Below the pieces are notes generated by a model. That model saw only the letters and a program-made list of their open reading frames with translations, did no database searches and was not told the origin of the DNA. Shown piece by piece: positions 20,512 through 31,776 of a stretch of 64,000 nt of DNA; within the stretch, counting starts at the first letter, position 1, and each line of letters opens with the position of its first letter. Source of the stretch: Megascapheus bottae (Eukaryota; Chordata; Mammalia; Rodentia; Geomyidae); contig JANJXV010000004.1 in NCBI GenBank assembly GCA_024803745.1, positions 49,113,858 through 49,177,857 of the forward strand. Reading direction: 5' to 3'. The translations under genes and the position numbers were made by a program.

Positions 20512-20743
20512 CTGGCTGAGCATGGTGGCTCAGGCCTGTAATCCTAGCTACTCAGGAGACTGAGATCTGAGTATTCAAGGTTCAAAGCTAGTCTGGGCAC
20601 AAAAGTACCTGAGACTCTTGTCTCCAATTAATCTCCAGAAAATGGGAAGTGGGCTCAAGGGTAGGGTGGTACCCATCATTTGAAGAGCTTAGGGACAGCA
20701 CCCAGACTGAGTTCAAGCCCCATGATCTACCAAAAAAAAAAAA
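20512..20743 (+). mobile_element. SINE, 7SL-headed composite type
   Basis: The head is CTGAGCATGGTGGCTCA followed by CCTGTAATCCTAGCTACTC, the 7SL/B1-like signature. The middle block is TCTCCAATTAATCTCC, then a right monomer and a 12-A tail at 20732-20743. It lies 27 bp downstream of an IDL-Geo-type copy. Confidence 0.92.
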
Positions 20744-22568
20744 TTCTGATCTGCACCAAGGATCATATTCAGGACCAGTTAGTGCAAGGGCTTTGATTTA
20801 ATTCCCAGCAGTGTTGAAATTAATATTAATAAAAGTATGGTTCGGTTTCCCCCTGTAATCATTGATTTGGAAGTTCCATTATTTGTCAAATAGCTTACAA
20901 GTGAACTATAGGATCCTGCAAAATGGAAGGTAATAATAAGTGGAAATAATTATCGTTGCTCATTTTAGTGACTACGCCCACACTTGTCTCCTTCAGAATT
21001 ACAGAGAAACACTGACAAGTATAGAGCTCTTTCTTTAAAACTCAGCTGTAAACCTCCATTATTGCTGACCTTTTCTTTATATTTTCCTCTGCACAAAATG
21101 TAAAAGCAGCAGTTGAATTTCTCAGTACAATAAGTGTTGCCCAAAATTTAAAAGTATTGCCCTTTATGTTCTGAGGAAAATTCCCAAACATTGATTTGTT
21201 TGCACCATTTAGGTAATTTTATCACCTTATTTTTAATTTCTTTCTGTTCCCTTATAATGTACAAAGTATACTAGAAGTGGGTTGTTAAAAAGTATGACTG
21301 TTATGTGCCAGTATGTCTGCTTATTTTTAGATATTGTAGCTTCTAAATTTATGTAATCCTTCATGTATTTAAAGTTAAAGTGATATTTATTAATATTTAT
21401 ATAGTTTTTCTAAAGCAAGAGTTACTACTAAAGGAGAGTACATTATGTAAATATTTTTGAATGAAAGGGGAAAAACCAAAATGATTTTTAGTTTGATCAT
21501 AAACACTTAAATTGAGAAGTTTCATATTTTCAGTTCAGAATGATGAATGACATGAAGGTTTTTGTTTACAAATATACCAAATTTGTTATTTCTAGCACTA
21601 CATATATTATGCTTTGATCAGTGTTAAAGTTTTCAAAACTCATTGGCAATTTTTAATAGTAAAATTCTATTTATTTTAATCTAAAAAGGTTGGTAAGTTT
21701 TTTCTTATTCCTTTGGACTCCATGCATTTAGTAATTAAAGTATTCCATTACTAAGTATGTAATAATTTATCATTACTAGGGAAGAATTATGGATTAGTAG
21801 AAAACTAAAGAAAACTATAAACCATACTATTTTGGATAGTTAGAATATAATAATTTTGAGCACAAAAAAGTCCAAAGAGTAAGATGATAACCTTAGGTCC
21901 AACAATGTACATACATTGTTCAACACAATAATTTATTAGTATTTTAACTTCAAACAGAAGTAAATCACACAGGACTCTGATGTTTGTACATCATTTCTTT
22001 TTCAGATATGTTTCATAATTTTTGTTTGTCTAAAAAGTGTATTTTATTTTAGAATCAAATGACAAGATTTTTTAGCTATATGCCTAACAAAGGAAGAAAC
22101 ATTATACTGGCATTAGAAGTTTTTTCTTTACTTTTTGGACTCATTATTTTTTTCTTCCTTCCTTCCCTTCCATCCTTCCCTCTTTCTCTATGTCTTTCTT
22201 TTTCCAGTATTTCATACTTTCGTGTAAATTCATAATCTAAGGTCATATCATATCTCTGTGTAAGTAGTTGATGCTCAAATTGTGAGTGCAAATATCACTG
22301 ACTTTAACAGTCCACTAGTTTTGTAAGCCATTTAGAACCAAGCTGATGTCTCAAACATGTAATGACATATTAGCAATATATTTACATCACATGCTTATCA
22401 AGAATTTTTGCTCAGGCATCTATTAAAGTGCCCAAACTACATCATGAACTTAGCTAAAATCCCTGCTGTTCTGAATGCCAATTATTCAAAAATTCTAGTT
22501 AGACTTTTCAATGTGTTACTTAAACTTTAAGGACCCCACATTAATATATTTCCCAAAAGGTATATCAT
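20744..22568. other. Unassigned AT-rich interval
   Basis: No gene or recognised transposon. A short C/T-rich stretch at 22148-22192 is the only compositional feature. Confidence 0.5.
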
Positions 22569-22766
22569 AGGCTGGGAATGTGGCTTAGTAATAGAGTGCT
22601 TGCTTTTGGTTTAATTTCTCAGTACCACTTAAACAGAAAAAGCCTTAAGCGGCCCTGAGGCACAAGTGGTAGAATGCTAACCTTGATTAAAAGAAGCTCA
22701 AGGACTGTGTCTAGTGTGTCTAGACCATGACTTTAAGCCCTAGGTCTGGAAAAAAAGAAAAAAAAT
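22569..22766 (+). mobile_element. SINE, IDL-Geo-type dimer, diverged
   Basis: It starts GGCTGGGAATGTGGCTTAG, which is closer to the plain ID element than most copies here. The middle of the left monomer is damaged. The right monomer and an A-rich tail (22750-22766) are present. Confidence 0.85.
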
Positions 22767-23403
22767 GCGTTATTCCTCTGAACTTTTTCTTTGTAAACTC
22801 AAAGAAAAATATAATATTTGTTTTTTGAAACGGCATTTTTGAAATTCCCATTGTTTTGATTTTGCATTGAAGACATTGCTCTTTACTAGGGTTGACTACT
22901 TTACTAGACCATAGCAAATGTCATTTTCCAACAGTGGGGATTCTCCCTCTCCAGGACATTTGTGTAGTCTGTAGGGACATCAAGATTTTTCTTGAATCCT
23001 ACAGCAGAGGATACTTTCCTTTGATGTTTGATTCTTGCTGACCAATGTTTTTTTTTTCTTCTTTCCTAGAACATTCTAATTCATGCACATATTTTTCCTG
23101 TACTGAAAATTCAAACAAAATTGTTTATCCATTTTTTTCTGTAATATTGTAAAGTATATTTTCATAAGGTAGTGTTAAATATGCATGTTTCATTTAATAC
23201 AAAGCCACTGTGATTTTGAAAATGGATAAGAAAGGAAATTAACCTGACACTTTTAGTCAAACATACACAGCAAAACTTTAAGGAACCATTAGAAATTTAA
23301 TAGCAAATGCTTCATTAATTTCTCTCAATATACAAATAAAGAATTCTCCAAACTGAAGAACATCTCTAGAAGTATAAGTAAAACACTGAAAATAAGAAAC
23401 ACT
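22767..23403. other. Unassigned interval
   Basis: AT-rich DNA with nothing recognisable. Confidence 0.5.
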
Positions 23404-23476
23404 GGAGCTGAGATGTACCTTTGTGGAAAAATATTTGCCTAGCTAGTACAATATCTGGAGTTCCATCTCTATACCA
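23404..23476 (+). mobile_element. SINE remnant, ID-like left monomer
   Basis: GGAGCTGAGATGTACCTTTG, 'tatttgcctagc' and 'ggagttccatctc' correspond in order to the A-box to B-box part of the ID-like monomer, strongly diverged. It runs directly into the purine microsatellite. Confidence 0.55.
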
Positions 23477-23676
23477 AAAAAAGGAAGGAAGGAAGAAAGG
23501 ATGGAAAGAAGGAAGAAAGGAAGGAAGGAAGGAAGAAAGAAAGGAAGGAAGGAAGGAAGGAAGGAAGGAAGGAAGGAAGGAAGGAAGGAAGGAAGGAAGG
23601 AAAGAAGGAGGGAAGGAAGGAAGGAAGGAAGGAAAGGAAGGAAGGAAGGAAGGAAAGAAAGGAAGGAAGGAAAGAA
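23477..23676 (+). repeat. (GGAA)n microsatellite
   Basis: About 200 bp of GGAA units with GAAA and GGGA interruptions, on the tail side of the SINE remnant. Long frames through it encode only Lys/Glu/Gly/Arg or Phe/Leu/Pro/Ser repeats and are not genes. Confidence 0.97.
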
Positions 23677-26534
23677 TCCTAACAAGTTGAAAAGTCACAT
23701 TTAGCTTGTGCAGTGTTGACCTGAGTTTGGAAACTTTGACATCATGAACTATTGAGAATAAAAATATTTCTGAGATATATTTACTTTGTTAAAATTTTGG
23801 AAGATATGGAAAATACCTGCATATTAAATTTTGAGAGGCCTTAGAGCAAAGCCATATTTTAGAACTAGAGTGGAATCATTCCTGTCTGGATACATAGGTG
23901 ATAGATGTTTGGAGTAAAGTAACAAATGGCTATACTTCAGCATTGCATGCTATATAAAGTATATCCGTGGGTTGAAGAAGAAAATAAAAATGGGCAATCT
24001 TCTGTCCTTGAGCACATTCCTGTCCACAGCAAGAAGACAAAGGAGCTGATAGTCTTTTGGCTGTCTCATTCATATATATTCCTAAACGTTCATAATCATA
24101 ACCTTATGGTTTGTGCAAATTACACTATGACAATGATTGTGAGAGGTTCCTTTTTTCTGTGAGTAACTACATGATGCTTGAGTTACAGTATTATGTAATA
24201 ATCTTCTTATTTAAACAAAGTAAATCATAGAAATAATCTACGTTTGAAGAAAACTGGAACATTCCACTAAAACTCTGAATGCATTTCTGGTTTATCACCA
24301 ATGATATTCCAACCTCATTAATTCAGATCATTTTTTTCCAAATCATTCAAATGGATTTCCTTATTCCTGTAACTTGTGTGTGTGTAACATTTGTTTTGAT
24401 CATTGTCATTGATATCTCAAAATCAGAAAATTCTTCATATGTATATATGTATATATATATTTCCTTTAACAACATTGCGGAATACTGTAGCTTGGAATTG
24501 TAAATTTTTTCACGTCCTTGTAACAAATATGTATACATTTTAGAGTTCGTGTATTTATGGGAAACAGAGGCAAAAATTCTTTTCGTTCCTTTTTGCAAAT
24601 AAGAGCCCCTTCTCCAGTTGAGAGGTTGTAATTAATGTTAATTTTCATATTTCATGCAACATTATTTTTTAATATTTCAAGAAAACAAACAATATTGCAA
24701 ACACTGAGAAGCATTTGGCCATACCCAAATGTATTTCAACCAACTTATGTCATGTGTCAATTACCTAAGAGCAACATGATTCACATCTTAAGACTTTGCT
24801 GAATGTGTGGTTGTAAAATGACATGAAATTTAGTATGTGTAATTTGCATCCATTTACTTCTAATATTATTTTTAAATGCTTAGTATGGTTTCTTCTGATG
24901 GATTATTTAATTAGTATGCAAAGTAGTGACATGAAGAAAGAAAAATTTAAGTTTCATTAAAAAGAAGTTTTTTTGAAGTTATTAAAAGATATAGTAATAT
25001 AATCCCCCCCCAGACAATGGAGATATATTGCTGTCACATTGAATTGTTATACAATTTTCTATTTTTTACTGATGTGCTATCAAAATAAAGTTAATTATCT
25101 CATAAGACATTGCACCTTATTACTGCATAGTTCTTACATTAGAAAATAGTGTTTATGTACCTGAGTATTAAAAAGAGTATTTTATACAGATGTTATTAAC
25201 TTGTAGAATTCTGATCTCAATATTTCTGCTTAATACTTTCAGTGATAACCAGAGATCAAACAATTAAAGACTAAGACAAGAAGATAGGACCTTAACAATC
25301 TTATGATCTGTTTCCTATAGGACTTTATATTCTCGTAGGCATGAAAAGTTTGAAACAAAGAAGTGGGAAGTATGTCTTATTTATTAGACTTTGTGTGAAT
25401 AAAAGTTATTTTTTCTACAGACTAGCAGTTTGCAAAATGTAAGGGAAAAATGCCTACAGTTTCTGAATCTCTTTGCCTATATTTCCTTGTTCTCCCTGAG
25501 CTGGATCTTTATTAGGCATATCACCTGTAGTGTTGGCTGTGTATGTTATTACTAGCTTAGGTGCCAGTTGGCAAATGTTCACTGTGGTTGGCTGTTTTAA
25601 TAGAGGACTTTATATGCTTCATAATGTCTCCATTATTTGTGAATCTTTGTATGAATACTCCTAGTGCTGTAACTCAAATATATAAGACAGATGAAACTGA
25701 GGACTTAAGACAGATATGCAGAGAAAGATTTGAAAATATTCTAATAGCTATGTGCCTGTCACCCTGAAAAAAACATGAGAGAAGTCTTTAGTGCATTATT
25801 TTGATATAGAAAGAGTACTATTAGTCTAGAAAAGTTTTTATAGATGAGAAGATAAAACAAAAATTTGTCATTTTAATTGACAGTTTTTTCTTCTAATATT
25901 ATGTGGAATTTCATGGAAGAAAATTGTTAATTAAATAAACATGTTTTCCACCAAAGTCTGGGTATTTTTCCTCAATAATTTATATAGTTATTAACTAAAC
26001 AGCAATGTTAAAGTATTCCATTACATGATAAATTATCCATTTCCTGTGGAAGTAAAACTGAATACTATCAAAATGATTTTTCATCAAAGTAGATAAAGAG
26101 AACTGACCCTGAGAAGGTTTAATTTGTGAACATGCATTTGTAATTATTTGGTTTAAAAAGTTCATTACAGTAAGCAAAGTAGGTAGTTAATGGCTTCCAT
26201 TCGTGAATAGATGGCATAACTTATTGTAATGCTCAATTATCTCTAGGTCATGAATTTTATAATTATGAAAATACTCATCTGCCTGATTATTCATTAGGTG
26301 AACATCTATGCCAAAAATACCATTTTTCCATATTTTTACTCATGTCCAGAGTAAACCCTGAGAAATGGTAAGTATCACCAATGACAAACTTTGGAATATA
26401 GATATACTTTGATAAATTAAAGGTCCATTAAACAGGAATGAAATGATTTGTTTAGAAAAATGTACAATATTATCTTGTTAGATACTCACTGAAGGATGAA
26501 AAAGAAATGAAGCCTTACATTGACCTCCCAATTG
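23677..26534. other. Unassigned AT-rich interval
   Basis: Nearly 3 kb without recognised repeats or credible coding frames. A short TATATG-type run at 24438-24461 and a C8 run at 25004-25011 are the only simple-sequence features. Confidence 0.5.
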
Positions 26535-26650
26535 ATAGTTTTATTTTTCTTTTAAGATGGGAATGCTGAAGTTGGAAGAAATGTTTGTCACTTATGCCCT
26601 AAGTCAGAATAATAAAATAGCTCTCATACCAGTCCTATAAGTTCATCAAA
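26535..26650 (+). mobile_element. Possible ancient MIR-like SINE
   Basis: TTTAAGATGGGAATGCTGAAG followed after a short gap by 'tgtcacttatgccctaagtc' resembles the MIR core (the 'cagatgaggaaactga...' and 'acttgcccaaggtca' themes). It is weak and by eye only. Confidence 0.3.
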
Positions 26651-27372
26651 CCCAGTGCAAAAAGAGGGTTCATGCATCTCATTCAAACTTCAAAGTTACT
26701 TCCTCCTTTTTATGTTTAAACCAAAGCTTTCAAGAATGGAGGCCAGGTTTCTTTACAATTTAAAATTCAAAGAGCACCACTTTGAAATTTAATAGAACAG
26801 TGTTTGCTGAAGTAAACATTTTAGTCACAGTGACGGCAGATGCCTCTGTGCATCCAAGCCTTTCTGTAGATATTAAAGCAGTGCTTCAAAATATTGGAAG
26901 CCTTCTTCCCCAACAGCCATTCAAAAAGATATAGATTTCACGGAATACAAATTCGACTTCTCTGGACAAAATGCACCTCTAACGTTTCAAGCAATTTTGA
27001 AATTGTGAGTCCTCTCCTGGTGTGTTAAAAAGACAACTGTAGGAAAACTAAACAGGAACACGAGGGATTCAGATTCTTACAGAGGCTTCTATTACCACAG
27101 ACCTACCACAATCAGAAAATCCTGAAAAAAAAAATATCTCTAGGGTGCCGGGAGAGGAGTGGGCTAGATAAGCATGTATGGTAATCAACATGTGGGCCAG
27201 AGGCCTTTTTATCATTGAAAAATGGGTTGCTAACATTGTTCAGTGAAAGGCACTGTTGCTTTTACAATGCATAACAAATCTAATTATGGAGAAAGAACAG
27301 TAGATATTCTGTTTTATTGAGATGTAAACCAGCTTAGCAAACCATGTAATCTTTTTACTATGGAGTCTAAAA
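26651..27372. other. Unassigned, relatively complex sequence
   Basis: 26800-27130 has more balanced base composition and lacks repeats. No open frame with splice or start context is evident. It could contain conserved non-coding sequence. Confidence 0.4.
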
Positions 27373-27373
27373 T

Positions 27374-27429
<56 letters not shown>
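27373..27429 (+). repeat. (CA)n(TA)n compound microsatellite
   Basis: About eight CA units (27373-27388) followed by about twenty TA units to 27429. Confidence 0.97.
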
Positions 27430-27435
<6 letters not shown>

Positions 27436-27569
27436 AAGGAACTCTTTGTGCAATGACTACTACTCTTCCTCAATTTTTGTGCTTCTTGAATATTTACTCA
27501 TTCTTTTGGTCCTATTTTAATATTTAGTTTCATTCAGAATATATTTTAGTAAGTAAATAAATTGTGGAA

Positions 27570-27695
27570 TAAATGGTGGAACTTGAAAATCAAGACATGT
27601 GAAAGGGTATCAATGTATGTGAATTAATGCACCTTCTATCTGGCAAATATCATGTAACCCTTTTACTAATTACAATAAAAAATTAAAAAAAAGAA
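27570..27695 (+). mobile_element. LINE-1 3' terminal fragment
   Basis: AATCAAGACATGTGAAAGGG, 'gtatcaatgtatgtgaa', 'caccttctatctggcaaat' and 'atgtaacccttttactaatt' match in order the terminal ~110 bp of the copies at 3165-3275 and 63470-63575. A short A-rich tail ends near 27695. Confidence 0.85.
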
Positions 27696-29059
27696 AATTT
27701 CAAGCGATACAGAGAAATTTCTTTTGAAAGAAATCCTTATATTAAATATCCTTAAATATTTATTTCTCAATATCCACCTACATATGTATTATACATTTGA
27801 GTTTGACACATTTGTAATAAAGTGAATTGTTTCTATAACAATTACATTGTATTTTATTTAGAAGCATGGAATTTTCTATTAACTTATGAATGTGTTAAAA
27901 TTCATATTTTCCAAGGCATAATTCAAATGAAGTATCCTTTCATTTTAATTATATAGTTGCAATTACAACTTTTTGATATTTGTTACACTACTCTATTTAC
28001 AAAATAGACTATTATTGTCATCTCCTTGGTATGATATGAAATGCATTTTTGACAGCCAATCAATTAAAATACAGCTTTTATAGATTTAGATCCAATTTAA
28101 AAAAATTCACAAGTTTAATATTGCATACATATTTCCATATCCTTTTTACAAACATAAATCAATCTCTAGAAAGTCCAAAGTATGTTTAAAAAATTATATT
28201 TAACTACTCATGTGAATTCTCAAATGAAATTCAATAGAAATGGAAAGCAAAACAAGAAAGAAGCCATCTTTCTAAATATGTGAGATACAAATTCAAATGC
28301 ACTCTTCTGTTTGTTGTGCTGTCAGTTGAATATGTTTCCCCCTCCCTGGCACAATAATTATAGCATTGCAGTTTTCTGGTAACAAATGGTTGCTGGGGGT
28401 CACCAAATGTCTCTGATTTGCTACAGCGTTTAATCTTCCACAAAAGCTGTTTACTGCTTCATATACACTGAATGCCAGGAACATTATCCTTTAAATCATG
28501 CCTAGCTGCTAATTAATGGATGTATAAATGTCTAACAGCCAAGTCTTTAAACAGAGCCATGGGTGAATACAGCAGACTTTCTGCACATAACTAAAATAGA
28601 GTTCTGATGAACCATAAACTCTGATTTTTCTATAGCCATTGTCATGCTGTGTATCTAACCAGATTGAAGTGCATTTGAGAAATTTACTTGAAAGCTTTCT
28701 GAATCTGAAAATGTATTAGCAGCAGCACTAGAAAGGTTTGGTGGTGTCTTATTAAGTTTCAGGGTTGCATTTCTCTCTGTCTCGTATTTCTCTTCAATGT
28801 TTACATTTTGGAAACAAAACAAAGACCCAAGATTTGACATAATGTCATGGTGAGGATATTGCCACTATCATTCTTGAACTGTTTCTTCTAAAATAAGTAG
28901 AAATTACTTTCATAGCATTTCATTGTGTGTTCTTTTTTTTTCTTAGAATGGTTACACATGATTTGACATAACACTTTAATAGAATATCCTAGATATTGTG
29001 CTTTTGTTGAGCCAAGCTAATTTTATGTGCATTATTTCTTGCACTTCTAATGGTCCTAT
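27696..29059. other. Unassigned interval with a complex core
   Basis: No transposon is recognised. 28270-28640 is compositionally balanced, repeat-free and contains homeodomain-like TAATTA/AATTAA cores (28510-28516), the look of a conserved non-coding element. That is not demonstrable from one sequence. Confidence 0.4.
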
Positions 29060-29200
29060 TTCCTTGTGTAAGAGATATATTGACATCTTTATTTTCTAGA
29101 TGGCAGTGAGTGCACTAGGATCTTGGAAGCTTGCTCAGAGTTTCATGCCTAGTTAAGAGTAGAGAGAGTAGAATGTGAATCAAAGAGAATTGGCTTACAC
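29060..29200 (+). mobile_element. Possible ancient MIR-like SINE
   Basis: 'acatctttattttctagatgg' followed by 'gcttgctcagagtttcatgc', 'agttaagagtagagagagta' and 'gaatgtgaatcaaag' parallels the order of the MIR core and 3' part. It is highly diverged and judged by eye. Confidence 0.35.
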
Positions 29201-29854
29201 CAGAACCTTATGACATAAAGTCAATATTACATTCTCATTCAACTTTACATTATCTGATATATTCATATGCCAGCTATTTAAAATATTTACAATGAGAAAA
29301 ATCCCTAGCATGCATATAGAAAATACATGTAAGTTTGTAAAGCAGGCTGTATATGGTTAAGTGGGAAATACTGAATGGCAAAAGAACAAGTATAGTGGGT
29401 TGATTCTAATTTTTAACCTCATACAAGGAGTATTGATTTCCTTCTTATTTTTATTGTAGCGATCATCCTCAAATCCAGGTAAGAGTAAGCTAGGATAAAG
29501 ATGCGTACTACATGGACTCAGAATCTTAATGTCTCCTTAGGAAAGCTTCTAGGGTAGACTCATTGGACACTAACGAAGACTAGATTTCCATCTCTGCCTT
29601 TTCTTTATTATTTGGACCTAAAATAAATACATTTATATTTAAACTTTACTTTTACAATCCTACAAAATTATTGTGATAATAACAAAGGGGCCTATTTTTC
29701 AAATGAATGAATATATTAAGAAGTGCTTATTTTAAATCTAACTATAGGTTAGTTATGAAAGTATATTTTCTCTTTACAACAGCAGCACACATTAAAGGTG
29801 ACTGTCAGGATTCTGATATGATCTTTCAAAATGACTTTATAAAATAAAAAAGAT
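29201..29854. other. Unassigned interval
   Basis: AT-rich DNA with nothing recognisable. Confidence 0.5.
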
Positions 29855-30040
29855 TGGGTCCGGAGTTTGGCCTATCAGTAGAGTGCTTGCCTAGTATGAA
29901 TAAAGACCAAGGTTCAATTCCTCAGTCCACATACATAGAAAAAAGCCACAAGTCGTGCTGTGGCTCAGGTGGTAGAGCTCTGACTTTAAGAAAGCCCAAG
30001 GACAGCGCTCATGCCCTGAGCTGAAGCCCAGGACTGACTG
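29855..30040 (+). mobile_element. SINE, IDL-Geo-type dimer
   Basis: It begins GGGTCCGGAGTTTGGCCTA with a disrupted A box (TATCAGTAG). The B box is good (GGTTCAATTCC), the right monomer is clear, and it ends CCCAGGACTGACTG without a tail. Confidence 0.9.
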
Positions 30041-30400
30041 TTAAGTGAGATTAGTCAAATCCAAAGGAACAAAAGTCACATGGTATCATTAATATGTGGT
30101 TATTAGATCCAAACAGTACAAGAGTGATGACGCAATATTTGCATACCCAATGCTATGAACATGGTATTGGAAATATAAACATAACTACATAGACATAAAA
30201 ATTTATGACTCTATAGACATAATGTTTTATTATATAGATTAATAAGTATCTATGACATACAAACCCTCAGCCTAATTTTAATTATGTTCTAAAATCTAAT
30301 AGCCAGTAATTGTATATAGAGATTCCCTTCTTGAATGCTTATTTGTTAAACACATCATTTGAAATATGATGTAAAAATCAATGTTAATAAATTATTTAAT
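30041..30400 (+). mobile_element. LINE-1 3' end with AT-rich 3' UTR
   Basis: 'aagtgagattagtcaaatcc' and 'aaaggaacaaaagtcacatg' match the region just after ORF2 in LINE-1s here (compare 2799-2830). From about 30205 to 30395 the sequence is the reverse complement, at roughly 90 percent identity by eye, of 34024-34217. Both copies end in the same AT-rich terminus, so they belong to one LINE-1 3' subfamily distinct from those at 1 and 51424. Confidence 0.7.
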
Positions 30401-30460
30401 AAAATCATATCTCTTTCACCTTTTAATATGGATTAGGAGCCCCCTACCATAAACAATAAT

Positions 30461-30540
30461 GTGTGAGTGTGTGTGTGTGTGTGTGTATGTGTGTGTGTGT
30501 GTGCGTGTATGTGCATGCGCATGCATGTGTATGTGTATGA
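30461..30540 (+). repeat. (GT)n microsatellite, imperfect
   Basis: GT units with AT, GC and CATG interruptions. Confidence 0.93.
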
Positions 30541-30618
30541 GTCCATACTGGGGTACTTGATCTGAGTCTGAGTGTTCTCCCAAAGTTACAAAGCTCCACT
30601 TCTGTCTTAATTGCTTCT

Positions 30619-30666
30619 GGAGACAGTGCTCAGGCCCCAAGCCCAAGCCCAGGACTGGCAAAAAAG
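30619..30666 (+). mobile_element. SINE 3' end fragment
   Basis: GACAGTGCTCAGGCCCCAAG through CCCAGGACTGGCAAAAAA is the last 45 bp of the IDL-Geo-type right monomer, consistent with a severely 5'-truncated insertion. Confidence 0.8.
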
Positions 30667-31597
30667 TTATTAGAATTCTCAAAATAAGAATTTCTACAGT
30701 AGTGGAGATTATTTTTAATTCTGCAAATTAAGTAAAGAAACCATTTTTTCTCCTTTACCATATTAGTTCTCCATAGCTACTACACATTTGGAAGCATAAA
30801 AGCAATAGGAGTGTTTTATCTCACTATAGATTGGACATTTGTGTGATTTAACTAGTTCATCATCTCAGGATTCAGCTTGGTTGAAATTAAGGTGTTTAAT
30901 TCATAATCTAATTGGTAATTTAGGATTACTGCCAAAGTCTTGTCAACGGAATCTGGTTCCTTGCAGGAGTAAGACATTTCTTATTGTTGCTGTTGTTGTT
31001 GTTGTTTTGCTTTTTTTTTTTTTAGTGGTTATTAACCTGGAATCCCATCTAGCTTAGAGAGTCACCAAAGGTGGCCTCCTCCAGTACAGAATCTTACCAG
31101 TTCAAAGGCAGTAAACCTCAGTGTAATATTACAAAACACAACTGAGTTACGGCAATGATACATTTGCTTTGTAAAACAACCTTATTAGGAGACTCTTCCA
31201 ACTTTTTGGATGAGTCCTACTGACACTTAAGGAGAAGAATAATTCAAGGTGGATAAATTGGAGGGTCTAACTTTCCAAGAGAATTTTAGAATTCTGCCCA
31301 TAACATTAAGTAATTCTGGTAAACTCTGCTCCCAAAGATACCTAAAAAAAATTCTCTACGAAGTGTAATTCTCCTGTTGTTGAATATAACCAGAACTGAG
31401 AAACCTGACCACAGCCCTAGTTCTTTTTCTACCCAGCAGTTAATATCAAAGGCTGGAATTTAAATAAAGAATAAATTGGTCCTCCAACATTGTAGCCGCC
31501 CATTTCATACCATGAGAGGCAAAATAACCAAGGATTAGCTATTAATTTTTAGAGAAATACATAGTTGATATTTAAACTGATTATTTTGTTTTGCATA
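30667..31597. other. Unassigned interval
   Basis: No gene. A short (TTG)n stretch at 30981-31007 and a T12 run at 31011-31024 lie in otherwise ordinary sequence. Confidence 0.5.
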
Positions 31598-31776
31598 TTT
31601 TTTGCCATTCTAGGGCTTGAACTCAGGGTCTGAGCACTGCCGTTGGGCTTTCCTCAAGGCAAGAGCTCTATCACTTGAGCCACAGCACCACTTCTGGCTT
31701 TTCTATATGTCTGTGGTATCGAGGAATCAATAGAGTGCTAGGCAAGCACTCTACCACTAGGCCAAACTCCCAGCCC
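31598..31776 (-). mobile_element. SINE, IDL-Geo-type dimer
   Basis: Minus-strand copy. The + strand shows the complement of the right monomer at 31600-31690 and of the A box as CCACTAGGCCA at 31753-31763. The B-box area is shortened (31716-31726) relative to other copies. Confidence 0.92.

Noticed and set aside
23366..23704. Several long frames encoding Gly/Lys/Glu or Pro/Ser/Phe repeats
   Set aside because: They arise from the GGAA microsatellite; all frames are open because the unit lacks stop codons.
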